The notes: a model not told the origin generated them from the letters alone. 64,000 bases of DNA from Mixophyes australis (GCA_036250195.1 JAVHZZ010000009.1:98462271-98526270), one strand, 5' to 3'; shown: positions 22,481 to 33,466, counted from the first letter of the stretch. Made by a program: numbers and translations.

Positions 22481-25431
22481 GAAAGTTACGTTCCAGCTGT
22501 CAAACAGGCAGCAGGGGGACAGCCAAGTCTTCATGAGTAGTGTGGCGGCTCATGACAGTAACCATAATTTATGACCCTATAACAAAATATTGTTAATTAT
22601 ATGTTTGATACATGTTTATTGCACAGGCACAACTTGACTCCACCCACCTGTTATTTTGGTTATGACTGTATTCCCACCATCTCTATGCTACCTGGTCCTG
22701 ACTCTGTCCTCTACTCAATGTGGTCAGCACACTCGCCATCCATGTTGATCCCACTGACACAAATGGATAGTCGAGCTTCCCTGGTTCTGTTGTCTCTCCA
22801 CGCTCCTCCACCTGTAATATCCACCCTGTGTCTCTTGGCACACAGTACTGGTGGAAGGCTCTAAGGGAGGGGTGGGTTTGGTTCAAGAAGCTCCCAACAC
22901 TCATGATAGCCAAATCCTCCTTGGAATGACAGGTGAGAGAAGCCAAGTAATGCATTTATAATAGACCATATATTTTACTGAGCAATTAAATTCATGAAAT
23001 GAATGATTGTTTCAGAAAGTGGTGTTTGTGCTGTAGTTGAGGTGGGGTGTATACAGTGGTATGCCAATCCGCTACTTCCTCTACAGCCTTCATTGTAAAA
23101 CTATCAAATTCCATTTACGTACATTCCCATAACATTTTTCATACTGCCACTTCTAAATTTCCATACCACCACTTTTAAATTTCCATTTCGAGCACTGTGT
23201 TGTGACAACAAAATGAGTGATTAACAATGTCGCAAATGTACACAGATTTCTTACTGCATGTATTATTTTTGTTTTTTTATCTTATTGAAAGTGTGTTTAC
23301 AAATACATAGAACATAGGTCATACCTAATAATAGAATTTTGCAGGAATGTCTTGATTTGGGGTTTATCAAGCTTACATTTTTGGGGCATGACCTCACCAA
23401 ATGAGTATATGGTTTGGTCAGATTGGGGCGTGGTTTGGATTGGTTGAGGATATGGAAAATGCTGTTCTGTTTTTTGTAATGCAATGTCGGGAGGTATGCA
23501 TAGGAGTTTATCGGAATGCTTGCTAATCCATACACACTGTGTGTACACTATGGAAAGCTGTTTTAACACCAGTGGAGTAGGGACTGATATAAATACTACA
23601 TAATTGGTGGAGCTATATAAACAAACAATAATAAGAAGAATAAATACAATAAAAATGGTTTGAAAATTCATCAAAATTCTGAAGAGCAACTATTTCCTAC
23701 AGTCACTTCATGGACGGAACTAATATTCATGTGAATGTAGCCTAGACTAGTTCTTTGTCAATTGCTGGCTAAATATTAGTTTAGCCCACAAAATGTCTGC
23801 GTAAAATACACATACATGCTTTTGATATTGCATTTACTGTGTTTAATGCAGTATCCAGTAAGTCTGACATAGTGTCCAATGTGTAAATAAATTAATTTAT
23901 TAACAAAATTTTACTTTTTTTCCCATAAGTTATTGGGTCAAAACTTCTAATAATGCATAGTACAATATGAACATTTTAAATTATCTGTATACATAATTCA
24001 TTTTACAGAGTTATAATCACTGACCTAGGGTGATTGATTTCTGTGCAGTAATGTTAATTTAGAGGTAAAAAATATAATCAGCTTGCTCTTTCCCCTTAAG
24101 TACAGTCATATTTTGTCATTATGCTAGTCATTTTCTGTAGCATATTGGGCAAGGATTAGTTTAGGGTTAACGATACTAATGCAAAATCTCATTAAATCGG
24201 GTCATCCACGTCTATACATAAATGGATTTTTTTTTATCAGCACTGCCATTAAGCCCTTGTTGTAGTCTGGCGTTTGTAGGTCTTTTCAAATGTTACAAAC
24301 ATTTAATCCATTAGCCCTGAGGTACCTGAATAACTGTATTGTGCAAGAATACAAAAAAATAATTTTATAGTATGCTATTTTTAGTAGTATTTTAACTCCA
24401 TTATTGCTGTACTTTGTTTAGCTGCAGCACCATTGTTCTGGACTTGATATTCAGTAGTAAGTTCAGTTTTATTCAGGACTACATTTACACGTTTAACTTT
24501 AAGGCCATTATTTCTTTGCTGTATCAAAAGCTATTTCCCCCAATACAAATGGTTCTGCCTACCACTTTGGCTCTAGCAGCAGAGGAGGAAGGAAAGCCAT
24601 AAAGAGAGGAGAAGTGGAAGATTAGGGGAGAAAGGGGGTGCCACAATTGAATAATGTGTTGTGGGAGCTGGTGAGAGAAAAAGGAGGGGGAACAGATGAG
24701 AGACACAGGGAGACATACACACAAACTGGCAGACTGGCTGTTCTCTGGCTGGCTGACTAGTCAGCTTGAAAGCAGGACAGAGTAAGTGGAATGAAAAGGG
24801 GTGGACAGCGCCTCTTTCTATTTAGGTTTCCCATTCCGCTTCCTGTATGGGTGCAACAATGCCCAGAGCAACACACTGTCTCCGCCGGCTTGTCTTCCTC
24901 CTATAGTGCATCCTGGTGCCATTTCTTTTGGCAGTGGCCAGGTGTCAGCATCGGCATGCTGACCGGTCTGTGGCTATGTGGCCCATATACAGCAAGCTGT
25001 GATGCACTGTATATCCTTACACCTTGCTATCATAGCCAAGATTAACTTTTTCTGCTACAGTAGTTCTTCTGTGAGATTAGACCAGATGGGCCAGCCTTCG
25101 CTCTCTATGCACATTAATGAGACTTGGGCGATCATGACCCTGTCACCAGTTCATTGGATGTCCTTCCTTGGACCATTTTTGGTAGGTACTAACCTCTGCA
25201 TAATGGAAACACCACACAAGATCTGCCATTATGGAGATGCAATGACTTAGTCATCTAACTATCACAATTTGGCCCTCGTCAAAGTCGCTCAGCACCTCGT
25301 GCGTACCCATTTTTCCTGCTTCCAACACACCAGTTTCAACAACTGACTGTTCATTTGCTGCTTAATATATCCCACTCCTTGACAGGTGACATTCTAATGA
25401 GATAATCAATGCTATTCACTTCACTTGTCAG
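22481..25431. other. Unassigned interval
   Basis: About 3 kb of mostly AT-rich sequence with no gene recognised. It includes a decayed SINE tail (23568-23650) and, near 24946-24965, a short near-palindrome (GTCAGCATCGGCATGCTGAC). Confidence 0.35.
23568..23650 (+). repeat. Decayed SINE 3' tail
   Basis: The order AGTAGGGACTGATATAAAT, AATTGGTGGAGCTATATAAA and an AATAAG-rich tail matches the last ~80 bp of the SINE at 52907-53267 (GGGACTGATGTGAAT, AATTAGTGGCGCTATATAAA). The head is absent. Confidence 0.5.
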
Positions 25432-25471
<40 letters not shown>

Positions 25472-25475
25472 TATA
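25432..25475. repeat. (TA)n microsatellite
   Basis: TA dinucleotides with one interruption, abutting the left end of a palindromic element. Confidence 0.9.
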
Positions 25476-25896
25476 CAGAGATACTTAGCACTCAACCGAA
25501 CACATAATTAATGCTGTGTTAGGTACTTTTCTATATTAAAACAGGGGATGTTAGTTCCACATATTGTATTTTATGTTAAGCTGACAAACTAACACCAATG
25601 TCTTCCCTTTCTGGTCAGTCCTAACATGATCAAAGGCTATGCTTTTTTTTATCTGGGCTAAAGACTTACCTCCACATAGCTTTAATGGCAAGTGTTTCTC
25701 AAGCACTAGCAGTCCCATGGGATCCTAACTTGCATTTAAAGTTATGTGCAAGTATGCATTTAGCCCAGATAAAAAAGCATAGCATTTGAGCATGTTAGGA
25801 CTGACCATAAAGGGAAGACTTTGGTGTTAGTTTGTCAGCTTACCATATATTGCAATATGTGGAATTATGTGTTTGGTTAAATGCAGAGTATCCCTG
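25476..25896. mobile_element. Palindromic MITE (~420 bp)
   Basis: The outer ends CAGAGATACTTAGCACTCAA and (inverse of the right end) CAGGGATACTCTGCATTTAA match at most positions, and the arms continue inward through AGCTGACAAACTAACACCAA and ATCTGGGCTAAA, leaving a ~90-bp loop around 25660-25760. It has no coding capacity. It sits between two TA-rich simple repeats, as expected if it targeted TA-rich DNA. Confidence 0.7.
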
Positions 25897-25928
25897 TTTT
25901 TTTTGTCTATACAGTGTGGGCAACTCCC

Positions 25929-25950
25929 CCTCTCTCTCTCTCTCTCTATA

Positions 25951-26001
<51 letters not shown>
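25929..26001. repeat. (CT)n(TA)n compound microsatellite
   Basis: About nine CT units followed by about 27 TA units. Open frames made of alternating I/Y across it, on both strands, are artefacts of the repeat. Confidence 0.95.
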
Positions 26002-26004
<3 letters not shown>

Positions 26005-28010
26005 CACTGTTCCTCTCCTTCACCACACTGTGCCCCCTTTTTCATCACCACACTGTGGACACTTCTTCACCGAACTGCACCCCTTCTTCTTCTGTACACC
26101 AGTATGACGTACTTCCAAACAATTTCTTAATGGTGCAGCCTACTGGCCCGTACCACTCTACTTGCACCACTGATCAATACCCTATAACTTTAATAATTCC
26201 TTTGCTGGCGGGCATGTAGACTTAAACATGCCTGCTAGCACAAGGATCATGGAAAACCACAACTGCAAGCATGGCAAGAGCTGGCTCAGGAATACAATGA
26301 CACTTGCACAAGTAAGCATTACTAGTGAATGTGACAAGCACTTACTGAAATGATGCAGTATTTGGTGTGGGACACTGAAGAGGTAATTTAATGCGCAGTA
26401 CTGAATATGGATATCCCTTTTACATTTTTGACCACCCACCCATATATTTAATTATAGCACATTCTAAAATTGCTTAACAATTTTCTTTTTTATTTGGAAA
26501 GAAAAAAAAATATTTCTGGATACTTTTTAATTTGTTCTGAGAGCTAATGTTGCTACTTCTTTGTATTAAAATGTGCTATAACCCTTCAAGCAAGTTAAGT
26601 GGTGCTGGTTTAAAGTGCAGCAATAACAATCCTTTCATTTGCAATGAGAAATAAGTCACTGCTTTATAGTATACACACCATGTTTTAAGCAGCATGGTGG
26701 ATTTTTTTCAGTAATTTGTTTATCCTTTTGTCACTTATATACTTGTCACAAAGGACATTTTTGCTCTGCCGCTGTTTATGGTTATGAATGACATTCACTG
26801 GAGATATGACAATAAACATAGTCTATTCCAATCTGGCTCTTTTCAAGAAGTAATATATCTAGTATAATGAGGAGAGGTAAAGAGGGCACCCATAATCCTG
26901 ACGATTGATGGCATTTTGTGCTAGTAAAGAGGAAAATACACTCATTTTATTTCAATTCTCATCCAGAAAATTGATTGAACACATCAGATTCAGTTTTGTA
27001 TCTTTTTTTTTTAAGGAAATTTGAATTAAGAAAATACATTTGTTTGACAGTTTCGCTGAATGTGCACACTTTGACATCTTGACAATTCCGGCTCTGTATT
27101 ATGCATTAAAGTTAGTAGGAACCAGAAGCAATGTGCAGCAATTGAAGTGAGACTAGGAAGGAACATCAGAACCCTTACATGTAGTGCAGTTTGCAAATTA
27201 TTTTTTTTCTTAATACCTAAGTATGAAGCAGTACAACCTCTTTGAACATATGTTTAGCAAATCTATATTCCAAACTATACAGTTTTGTACTCACTCACTA
27301 TTATGTCATCACTGCCTTGTCACTATAGCAAAAGAATTGGTTGTCAAAAGTGGGCAGGCAGTTTAGGTACACTGGCAGTTTTTGTCTACAATCAGTTGAC
27401 CATAGCTTCTAGTCAACATAAAAACATAACAAAACTAAACAGCACATGCAGAACACAGTAGCAGATTACAATATAGACATAAGATTCAGTAGTGTGGGGC
27501 CAAGTGCTGTAAGGAGATGTAGGGGTCTTTTTATGACCCATTATATTTTCCTCACGTTATCATTTCCTATTACATTGACAAGAAATTATTTAACATGTCT
27601 ATTTATTAACATTGTTCAGCCGGGACAGCAGTTCCGATTGGAGTCTTCTTCGGCAAAAACTTTATAAATCAATTTACTTACAGCTTCCTATGTTCAGGCA
27701 CAATTTGTGATGGGGAGAGGATGAAGCCTACCGGGGAAGGATCCGAAGATCCCTCTCCTGTGATGCTCTCCCCATAACAGCTAATGTATACTATTAGGAA
27801 TTACTTTGATATTTGCACCTCCGACCACTAGACGTCTCTGCATTTGTAAACTTGCCCTCAGATTTGCCCTTATCCAAGATGGCCAAAATGGCATCAAGGA
27901 GAAACCATCTTGGATCCTGTTTCCTGTTTGGGCCTATAATAGGCACTTCTGGATCAGACATGTGCTTGAGTATTCTGTCTGCTCAGCTCCTGCTACTTGC
28001 TGCACTTGCA
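26002..28010. other. Unassigned interval
   Basis: AT-rich to about 27.6 kb with no recognisable gene. 27707-28010 is richer in G+C, has a GATGGGGAGAGG / CCTCTCC...CTCCCC stem, and leads into the minisatellite; it may be part of an unidentified LTR whose continuation lies after 35775. Confidence 0.35.
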
Positions 28011-28231
28011 TTCTTGTCTACCCTGCTTGTGTACCGACCTGACAAACGTCTGACTACCCTGCTTGTGTACCGACCTGACAAACGTCTGACTACCCTGCTT
28101 GTGTACTGACCCAGCAAACGTCTGACTACCCTGCTTGTGTACTGACCCAGCAAACTTCTGACTACCCTCTTGTGTAACGACCTGACAAACGTCTGACTAC
28201 CCTGCTTGTGTACTGACCCAGCAAACGTCTG
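28011..28231 (+). repeat. 36-bp minisatellite, left part
   Basis: About six tandem copies of a 36-bp unit starting CTGCTTGTGTACCGACCT and ending AACGTCTGACTACC, with small variations. The array continues at 35553 after the nested retroelements, so it was originally one array of about a dozen units. Adjacent units have no unique spacers. Confidence 0.9.
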
Positions 28232-29435
28232 TGTCACTCACCAGACTGTGAGTGCTTCTTCCCGTGTGTTTAGGAACCGTGGCCGTCCACCATCCTGAGG
28301 GTCTGCGCATGCGCAGCCCTTTCAAACCTTCAGTACCTGTTCCTTTTAGTTAATTGGCTGATCAGGCAACACTCCCTATTTAAAGCACCTGAGTTCCATA
28401 CCTCGTGGCCTGATCTTGGAGTCTCATTCCCCATGAGCCTCTGAAGGTGTTCCTGTGTTTCCTCGTGTATTCAGCGCTGCTGATTCCTGTGGTTTCCAGA
28501 CCACTTCAACTCTCCTGTGGTTTCCAGACCACTTCAACCCTCCTGTGTTTCATCGTGACTGTTTAGCTGATTCCTATCCGCTGCCTCCGTGCACTACAGT
28601 CTTCAGCTCACTTCAACCCTCCTGTGTTTCATCGTGACTGTTTAGCTGATTCCTAATCGCTGCCTCCGTGCATTACAGTCTTCAGCTCACTTCAACCCTC
28701 CTGTGTTTCATCGTGACTGTTTAGCTGATTTCTATCCGCTGCCTCCGTGCACTACAGTCTTCAACTCACCTCAACTCTCCCGTGTTTCCTCGAGACTGCA
28801 ACAGCTGATTCCTATCCGCTGCTCTCCGTGCTCAACTGTTCCAGCTCAGCTCTACTCTCCCGTGTTTCATCGTGACTGCACCTGCTGGTTTCTACCCGCT
28901 GCCTCCGTGTACCTGCAGAGTCCTGCTGGCTGCTATTCCTCAGTTCTACTTGTCTGCAGCAGCTGATCCACTCTCCGTGCTTCTCAGTGTTCCTGCCGGT
29001 GTCTACTCGCCAGTCTGCATCGGATCTACGCCTCGCTGCTTTCATCTCGGCTAGACCATCGCTACTCTTCAGGGTCCTCCAGGAGTCCAGTTCTACATAC
29101 TACTGCTTCCTGAGTATTTGTTGCTTTCCCTGCTGGTCTACCTACCTGTGCGCTGCACCTACTTGATTACCGCTTCACCCTCCAGGGACTTCGCATCCTG
29201 CCGGCCTCCAACCGTTCAGGTATCTCTGCACTCCTGTCTGACAGCCTGCTCCTGAACCACGGTATGCATACTTCTCATTGACTGTGCTGGTGTATTGCAT
29301 ATCTTGCTGGACTGAGTTGTTCTCCTCTGGAGTTTACTATCCGCTGAGACTATTGTCATCATTGACTGTGTTATCTTTTGCCCGGATAGTTTCTGTGACT
29401 TTGTATTATTGCAGTGCTGTTCAGTCATTACTCTA
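28232..29435 (+). mobile_element. Plus-strand LTR of the chromovirus family, left part
   Basis: It begins TGTCACTCACCAGACTG and follows the same sequence as the sense strand of the LTRs at 29436-31262 and 33480-35057, in the opposite orientation. It is interrupted at 29435 by the complete element and resumes at 35058, ending GTGCCCGTGACA at 35552. The flanks GTCTG (28227-28231) and GTCTG (35553-35557) are its 5-bp target duplication. No internal region accompanies it, so it is a solo LTR, presumably left by LTR-LTR recombination. It retains the TGCGCATGCGCA palindrome (28304-28315), TATTTAAA box and VNTR units. Confidence 0.9.
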
Positions 29436-29651
29436 TGTCACGGGCACTAGGAGTCTTTACCCAGGGATCACCAGATGATGAGCTTACCAGAGCAGTCTAG
29501 ATGGTAATATGGCACTCTGGTAGCGGGGTGATCACGGAACAGGAGACAGCAGATGATAGAGATGCTCGTGAAAGTCTATGACTAGCAGCACTGGTAATAT
29601 ATATGTAGAAGTACACGAGGAACTGAATGGACAAAGGAACGTGAGGGTAGT

Positions 29652-29911
29652 CAGTGGTCTGCGGTAGCAAGTTGTACCACTGCTATGGTGAGGAGGAATG
29701 TCCAACAGCAACGAGAAGGTGATGAGAGTCAGCGGTCTGCGTTTAGCAAGTTGTACCGCTGTCTGGGTGAAGGAATGGAATCCAAGTGGAGGTATCCGAG
29801 GAGTCAGTGGTCTGCGTTAGCAAGTTGTACCACTGCTATGTGAGATTATACTGGAACAGGTGACACAGGAAACAGGGATCAGTGGTCTGCCACTAGCAAG
29901 TTGTACCACTG
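29652..29911 (-). other. Array of four conserved hairpins in the LTR leader
   Basis: Four ~31-nt units (29652-29682, 29730-29761, 29805-29835, 29880-29911) each pair CAGTGGT with ACCACTG around a conserved AGCAAGTTGT loop. The second unit has CAGCGGT paired with ACCGCTG, a compensatory T-A to C-G change that keeps the 7-bp stem. The same units occur in the 5' LTR, and three remain in the plus-strand solo LTR. They fall far downstream of the predicted transcription start, so they would lie in the long 5' leader of the RNA. Function unknown. Confidence 0.7.
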
Positions 29912-30609
29912 AATATATATGTGAGGAGGAGCACAGGGAGAGGCTGCAATACAGAGGATACACGGACACCTTGAACTTGATCCACAATGACATGCACAAT
30001 ATAGTAATGACTGAACAGCACTGCAATAATACAAAGTCACAGAAACTATCCGGGCAAAAGATAACACAGTCAATGATGGCAATAGTCTCAGCGGATAGTA
30101 AACTCCAGAGGAGAACAACTCAGTCCAGCAAGATATGCAATACACCAGCACAGTCAATGAGAAGTATGCATACCGTGGTTCAGGAGCAGGCTGTCAGACA
30201 GGAGTGCAGAGATACCTGAACGGTTGGAGGCCGGCAGGATGCGAAGTCCCTGGAGGGTGAAGCGGTAATCAAGTAGGTGCAGCGCACAGGTAGGTAGACC
30301 AGCAGGGAAAGCAACAAATACTCAGGAAGCAGTAGTATGTAGAACTGGACTCCTGGAGGACCCTGAAGAGTAGCGATGGTCTAGCCGAGATGAAAGCAGC
30401 GAGGCGTAGATCCGATGCAGACTGGCGAGTAGACACCGGCAGGAACACTAAGAAGCACGGAGAGCGGATCAGCTGCTGCGGACAAGTAGAACTGAGGAAT
30501 AGCAGCCAGCAGGACTCTGCAGGTACACGGAGGCAGCGGGTAGTAATCAGCAGGTGCAGACACGATGAAACACGGGAGAGTAGAGCTGAGCTGGAACAGT
30601 TGAGCACGG

Positions 30610-31015
30610 AGAGCAGCAGATAGGAATCAGCTGTTGCAGTCTCGAGGAAACACGGGAGAGTTGAGGTGAGTTGAAGACTGTAGTGCACGGAGGCCGCGGA
30701 TAGGAATCAGCTAAACAGTCACAATGAAACACAGGTTGGTTGAAGTGAGCTGAAGACTGTAGTGCACGGAGGCAGCGGATAGGAATCAGCTAAACAGTCA
30801 CGATGAAACACAGGTTGGTTGAAGTGAGCTGAAGACTGTAGTGCACGGAGGCAGCGGATAGGAATCAGCTAAACAGTAGTCACGATGAAACACAGGAGGG
30901 TTGAAGTGATCTGGAAACCACAGGAGAGTTGAAGTGGTCTGGAAACCACAGGAGAGTTGAAGTGGTTTGGAAACCACAGGAGAGTTGAAGTGGTTTGGAA
31001 ACCACAGGAATCAGC
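30610..31015 (-). repeat. VNTRs inside the LTR
   Basis: Two tandem arrays: about four units of ~80 bp (each with CACGATGAAACACAGG and GTGCACGGAGGCAGCGGAT) and about four units of 28 bp (GAAACCACAGGAGAGTTGAA). The ~80-bp array is nearly absent from the 5' LTR of the same element (34660-34690). Confidence 0.85.
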
Positions 31016-31195
31016 AGCGCTGAATACACGAGGAAACACAGGAACACCTTCAGAGGCTCATGGGGAATGAGACTCCAAGATCAGGCCACGAGGTATGGAA
31101 CTCAGGTGCTTTAAATAGGGAGTGTTGCCTGATCAGCCAATTAACTAAAAGGAACAGGTACTGAAGGTTTGAAAGGGCTGCGCATGCGCAGACCC

Positions 31196-33466
31196 TCAGG
31201 ATGGTGGACGGCCACGGTACCTAAACACACGGGAAGAAGCACTCACAGTCTGGTGAGTGACAGTACCCCCCCTTTTAAAGGTGGGCACAGAACACCTGGA
31301 ACCGGGCTTGTCCGGATTTTTGGAATAAAACTTCTTAAGAAGAGCTGGAGCGTTGAGATCTTCAGCTTTGATCCATGAACGCTCCTCAGGACCAAAGCCC
31401 TTCCAATGAACGAGGAAACGAAGAACTCCTCGTGAAATTTTTGCGTCCAATATATGAGTAATTTCGAAATCTTCCTCCTGATGAACTTGAACTGGCTGAG
31501 GTGCTGACGGAGGAGCCGAGAAACGGTTGATGATGAGAGGTTTGAGCAAGGACACATGGAAGGCATTGGAAATACGAAGGTTCTTAGGAAGTAGAAGTTT
31601 GAAACAAACTGGATTTATTACTTGAATGATCCTATATGGACCAATAAAACGGGAAGCGAATTTCATCGATGGGACCTTCAAACGAATATTTTTGGTAGAT
31701 AACCAGACACGATCTCCAATTTTCAGTGGTGGAATAGCCCGCCTCTTCTTATCTGCGAAAGACTTATATTTGGCAGATGTCTTCTTTAAACAGGTTTTGA
31801 CCTGAGACCAAATATTTTTGAAGGTCTGACAAACAGTCTCTACAGCAGGAACTTGGGTGGGAGGGAGGGCAGAAAATTCCGGAAAAGACGAATGGTGACC
31901 GTAAACCACCAGCACTTGACTTTTTAAAGATGACTCCTGAGATCCATCTTCAACGTCCGAGGACGTCACGAACGCCCGATGAGGAGGAAGGCGTTCAGAC
32001 TGAACCTTATCGCACAGATCCGTAGATAAAGGATCCTCTGGAGGAGGACCTGGTGGAATAGACGAATGCTGTCTTTTGAATGAAACCACTTGAGAGAGAC
32101 AACGATGATGACATTCAGCTCCCCAAGACGTAACTTGAGAAGTGCGCCAGTCAATCTGGGGAGAATGACATTGAAGCCATGGAAGGCCTAAGACAATCGG
32201 ACTTGTCGTAACAGGAAGAATTAAAAACGAAATCTCTTCATGGTGTAGCACACCAAACTGAAGCGTTACTGGAGACGTACTCTGGGTGATGAGACCATTG
32301 ATGAGACGTGATCCATCTATAGCAGTCACAGTAATCGGTGTTTTCAAAGTAATCACTGGTAGGGACCATTGATTCACTAGGGATTTAGAAATGAAATTTC
32401 CTGCTGCTCCAGAATCAATCAGTGCTTGAGACTCAAAGGATTTGGTAGCAAAGGAAATCGTAACATCAAAAGCGCAGACTTTTAATTTCGTAGAAGATGG
32501 AGAGGACTCCAGGAACCCTAACCTTATCTCCCCAGTATTGGTTAGAGCCCGGCATTTCCTGGGACAAGAATTGAGCATATGCGTGGAATCAGCACAATAG
32601 ATACAAAGTCTATTCTTTATTCTTCGGTCCCTCTCCTCTAAAGTTAATTTGGAGCGACCTATCTCCATGGGTATCACCGGAGATGAAGCTGGGTGAAATT
32701 GAGGATTTGAGTGAAGAGGTGTTTTAACCGAAGTTACTTTTTCGGAATCATTCTCACAAAACCTCATGTCTACACGAAGGCAAAGGGAAATCAAATCATC
32801 CAAAGAGGAGGGTACTTCTTGTGAGGTCAGTGCGTTTTTAATTTTATCGGAAAGCCCCTGCCAGAAGGCGGCGATCAGTGCCTCAGCGTTACACTGAAGT
32901 TCAGAGGCTAATATCCGAAATCGAATGACGTACTGAGCCACAGTGCGAGATCCTTGGCGAAGACGGAGAATGCTGGATGCAGCGGAAATAACACGACCTG
33001 GTTCATCGAATACACTTCTGAACGTGGAAATAAATTCGGCACTATCCTGTAACAATGGATCGTTTCTTTCCCACATAGGGGAAGCCCATGCGAGAGCTTG
33101 TCCAGAAAACAATAAAATAAGATAGGCCACTCTGGAACGATGGGTAGAAAAATTTTGAGGTTGGAGCTCAAAATGAACTGAGCATTGAGTAAGAAAACCC
33201 CTACAAGTTTTGGGGTCTCCATCGTATTTGGACGGAGTAGGCAGGTGAAGCGTGGAAGCCGTAAACACCTGGGATGGCACTGGGGAAACGGAGGAAGGCA
33301 AAGGAGCATCAACAGTAGTTGTGGCATCTCGCACAGATGTTCTTTGGGAGGCTAACGCCTGGTAACACCGCAGTAAATGCCGTTGGCGAACTTCCTGTTG
33401 CTCAATACGGGTAACCAGATGCCGCAGCATCTCTTTAGCTGTAGGCTCCGAATCTGGGTCTGTCAT
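31196..33466 (-). CDS. Chimeric Gag-protease-(integrase C-terminus)-chromodomain polyprotein
   Basis: A single 756-codon frame. Residues ~80-240 are a Ty3/gypsy Gag capsid region of the sushi/PEG10-like type. A CCHC knuckle follows (C288-x2-C291-x4-H296-x4-C301), then a retroviral-type aspartic protease with D351-S-G. Near residue 515-525 the sequence jumps to the last part of an integrase (VVYGHHSSFPEFS, then GDRVWL near 584 and GPYR near 609) and ends in a chromodomain (~665-715; VHWKGFGPEERSW). RT, RNase H and the DDE core are deleted, yet the frame is preserved. The start ATG overlaps the primer-binding site. The last ~24 residues are encoded by the polypurine tract and 3' LTR. A full-length chromovirus polyprotein would be roughly twice this length. 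Expected roles: RNA binding, particle assembly and chromatin targeting; not DNA synthesis. Confidence 0.92.
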   Translation of the reverse strand: MTDPDSEPTAKEMLRHLVTRIEQQEVRQRHLLRCYQALASQRTSVRDATTTVDAPLPSSVSPVPSQVFTASTLHLPTPSKYDGDPKTCRGFLTQCSVHFELQPQNFSTHRSRVAYLILLFSGQALAWASPMWERNDPLLQDSAEFISTFRSVFDEPGRVISAASSILRLRQGSRTVAQYVIRFRILASELQCNAEALIAAFWQGLSDKIKNALTSQEVPSSLDDLISLCLRVDMRFCENDSEKVTSVKTPLHSNPQFHPASSPVIPMEIGRSKLTLEERDRRIKNRLCIYCADSTHMLNSCPRKCRALTNTGEIRLGFLESSPSSTKLKVCAFDVTISFATKSFESQALIDSGAAGNFISKSLVNQWSLPVITLKTPITVTAIDGSRLINGLITQSTSPVTLQFGVLHHEEISFLILPVTTSPIVLGLPWLQCHSPQIDWRTSQVTSWGAECHHRCLSQVVSFKRQHSSIPPGPPPEDPLSTDLCDKVQSERLPPHRAFVTSSDVEDGSQESSLKSQVLVVYGHHSSFPEFSALPPTQVPAVETVCQTFKNIWSQVKTCLKKTSAKYKSFADKKRRAIPPLKIGDRVWLSTKNIRLKVPSMKFASRFIGPYRIIQVINPVCFKLLLPKNLRISNAFHVSLLKPLIINRFSAPPSAPQPVQVHQEEDFEITHILDAKISRGVLRFLVHWKGFGPEERSWIKAEDLNAPALLKKFYSKNPDKPGSRCSVPTFKRGGTVTHQTVSASSRVFRYRGRPPS
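31263..31276 (-). other. Polypurine tract of the chromodomain element
   Basis: Sense strand AAAAGGGGGGGTAC lies directly before the 3' LTR start TGTCAC, the expected place for plus-strand DNA priming. Confidence 0.85.

Larger units (their letters stand above)
29436..31262 (-). repeat. 3' LTR of the chromodomain element (1827 bp)
   Basis: In sense (minus) orientation it runs from TGTCACTCACC at 31262 to CCCGTGACA at 29436. It is 249 bp longer than the 5' LTR because it retains about three extra ~80-bp VNTR units (about 30650-30890). Promoter signals are a TGCGCATGCGCA palindrome (31179-31190), an inverted CCAAT (31137-31141), a TATTTAAA box (31110-31117) and a predicted start at 31088. Confidence 0.93.

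Noticed and set aside
25827..26219. Several overlapping frames rich in alternating I/Y
   Set aside because: Produced by the (TA)n microsatellite on both strands.
29860..30219. 119-codon frame in the LTR (also at 33904-34263)
   Set aside because: It lies wholly in LTR sequence, recurs in both LTRs because they are copies, and has no domain.
28232..31262. Giant 3-kb palindrome or foldback element
   Set aside because: Explained by an antisense insertion into a same-family LTR, proven by two nested 5-bp target duplications.
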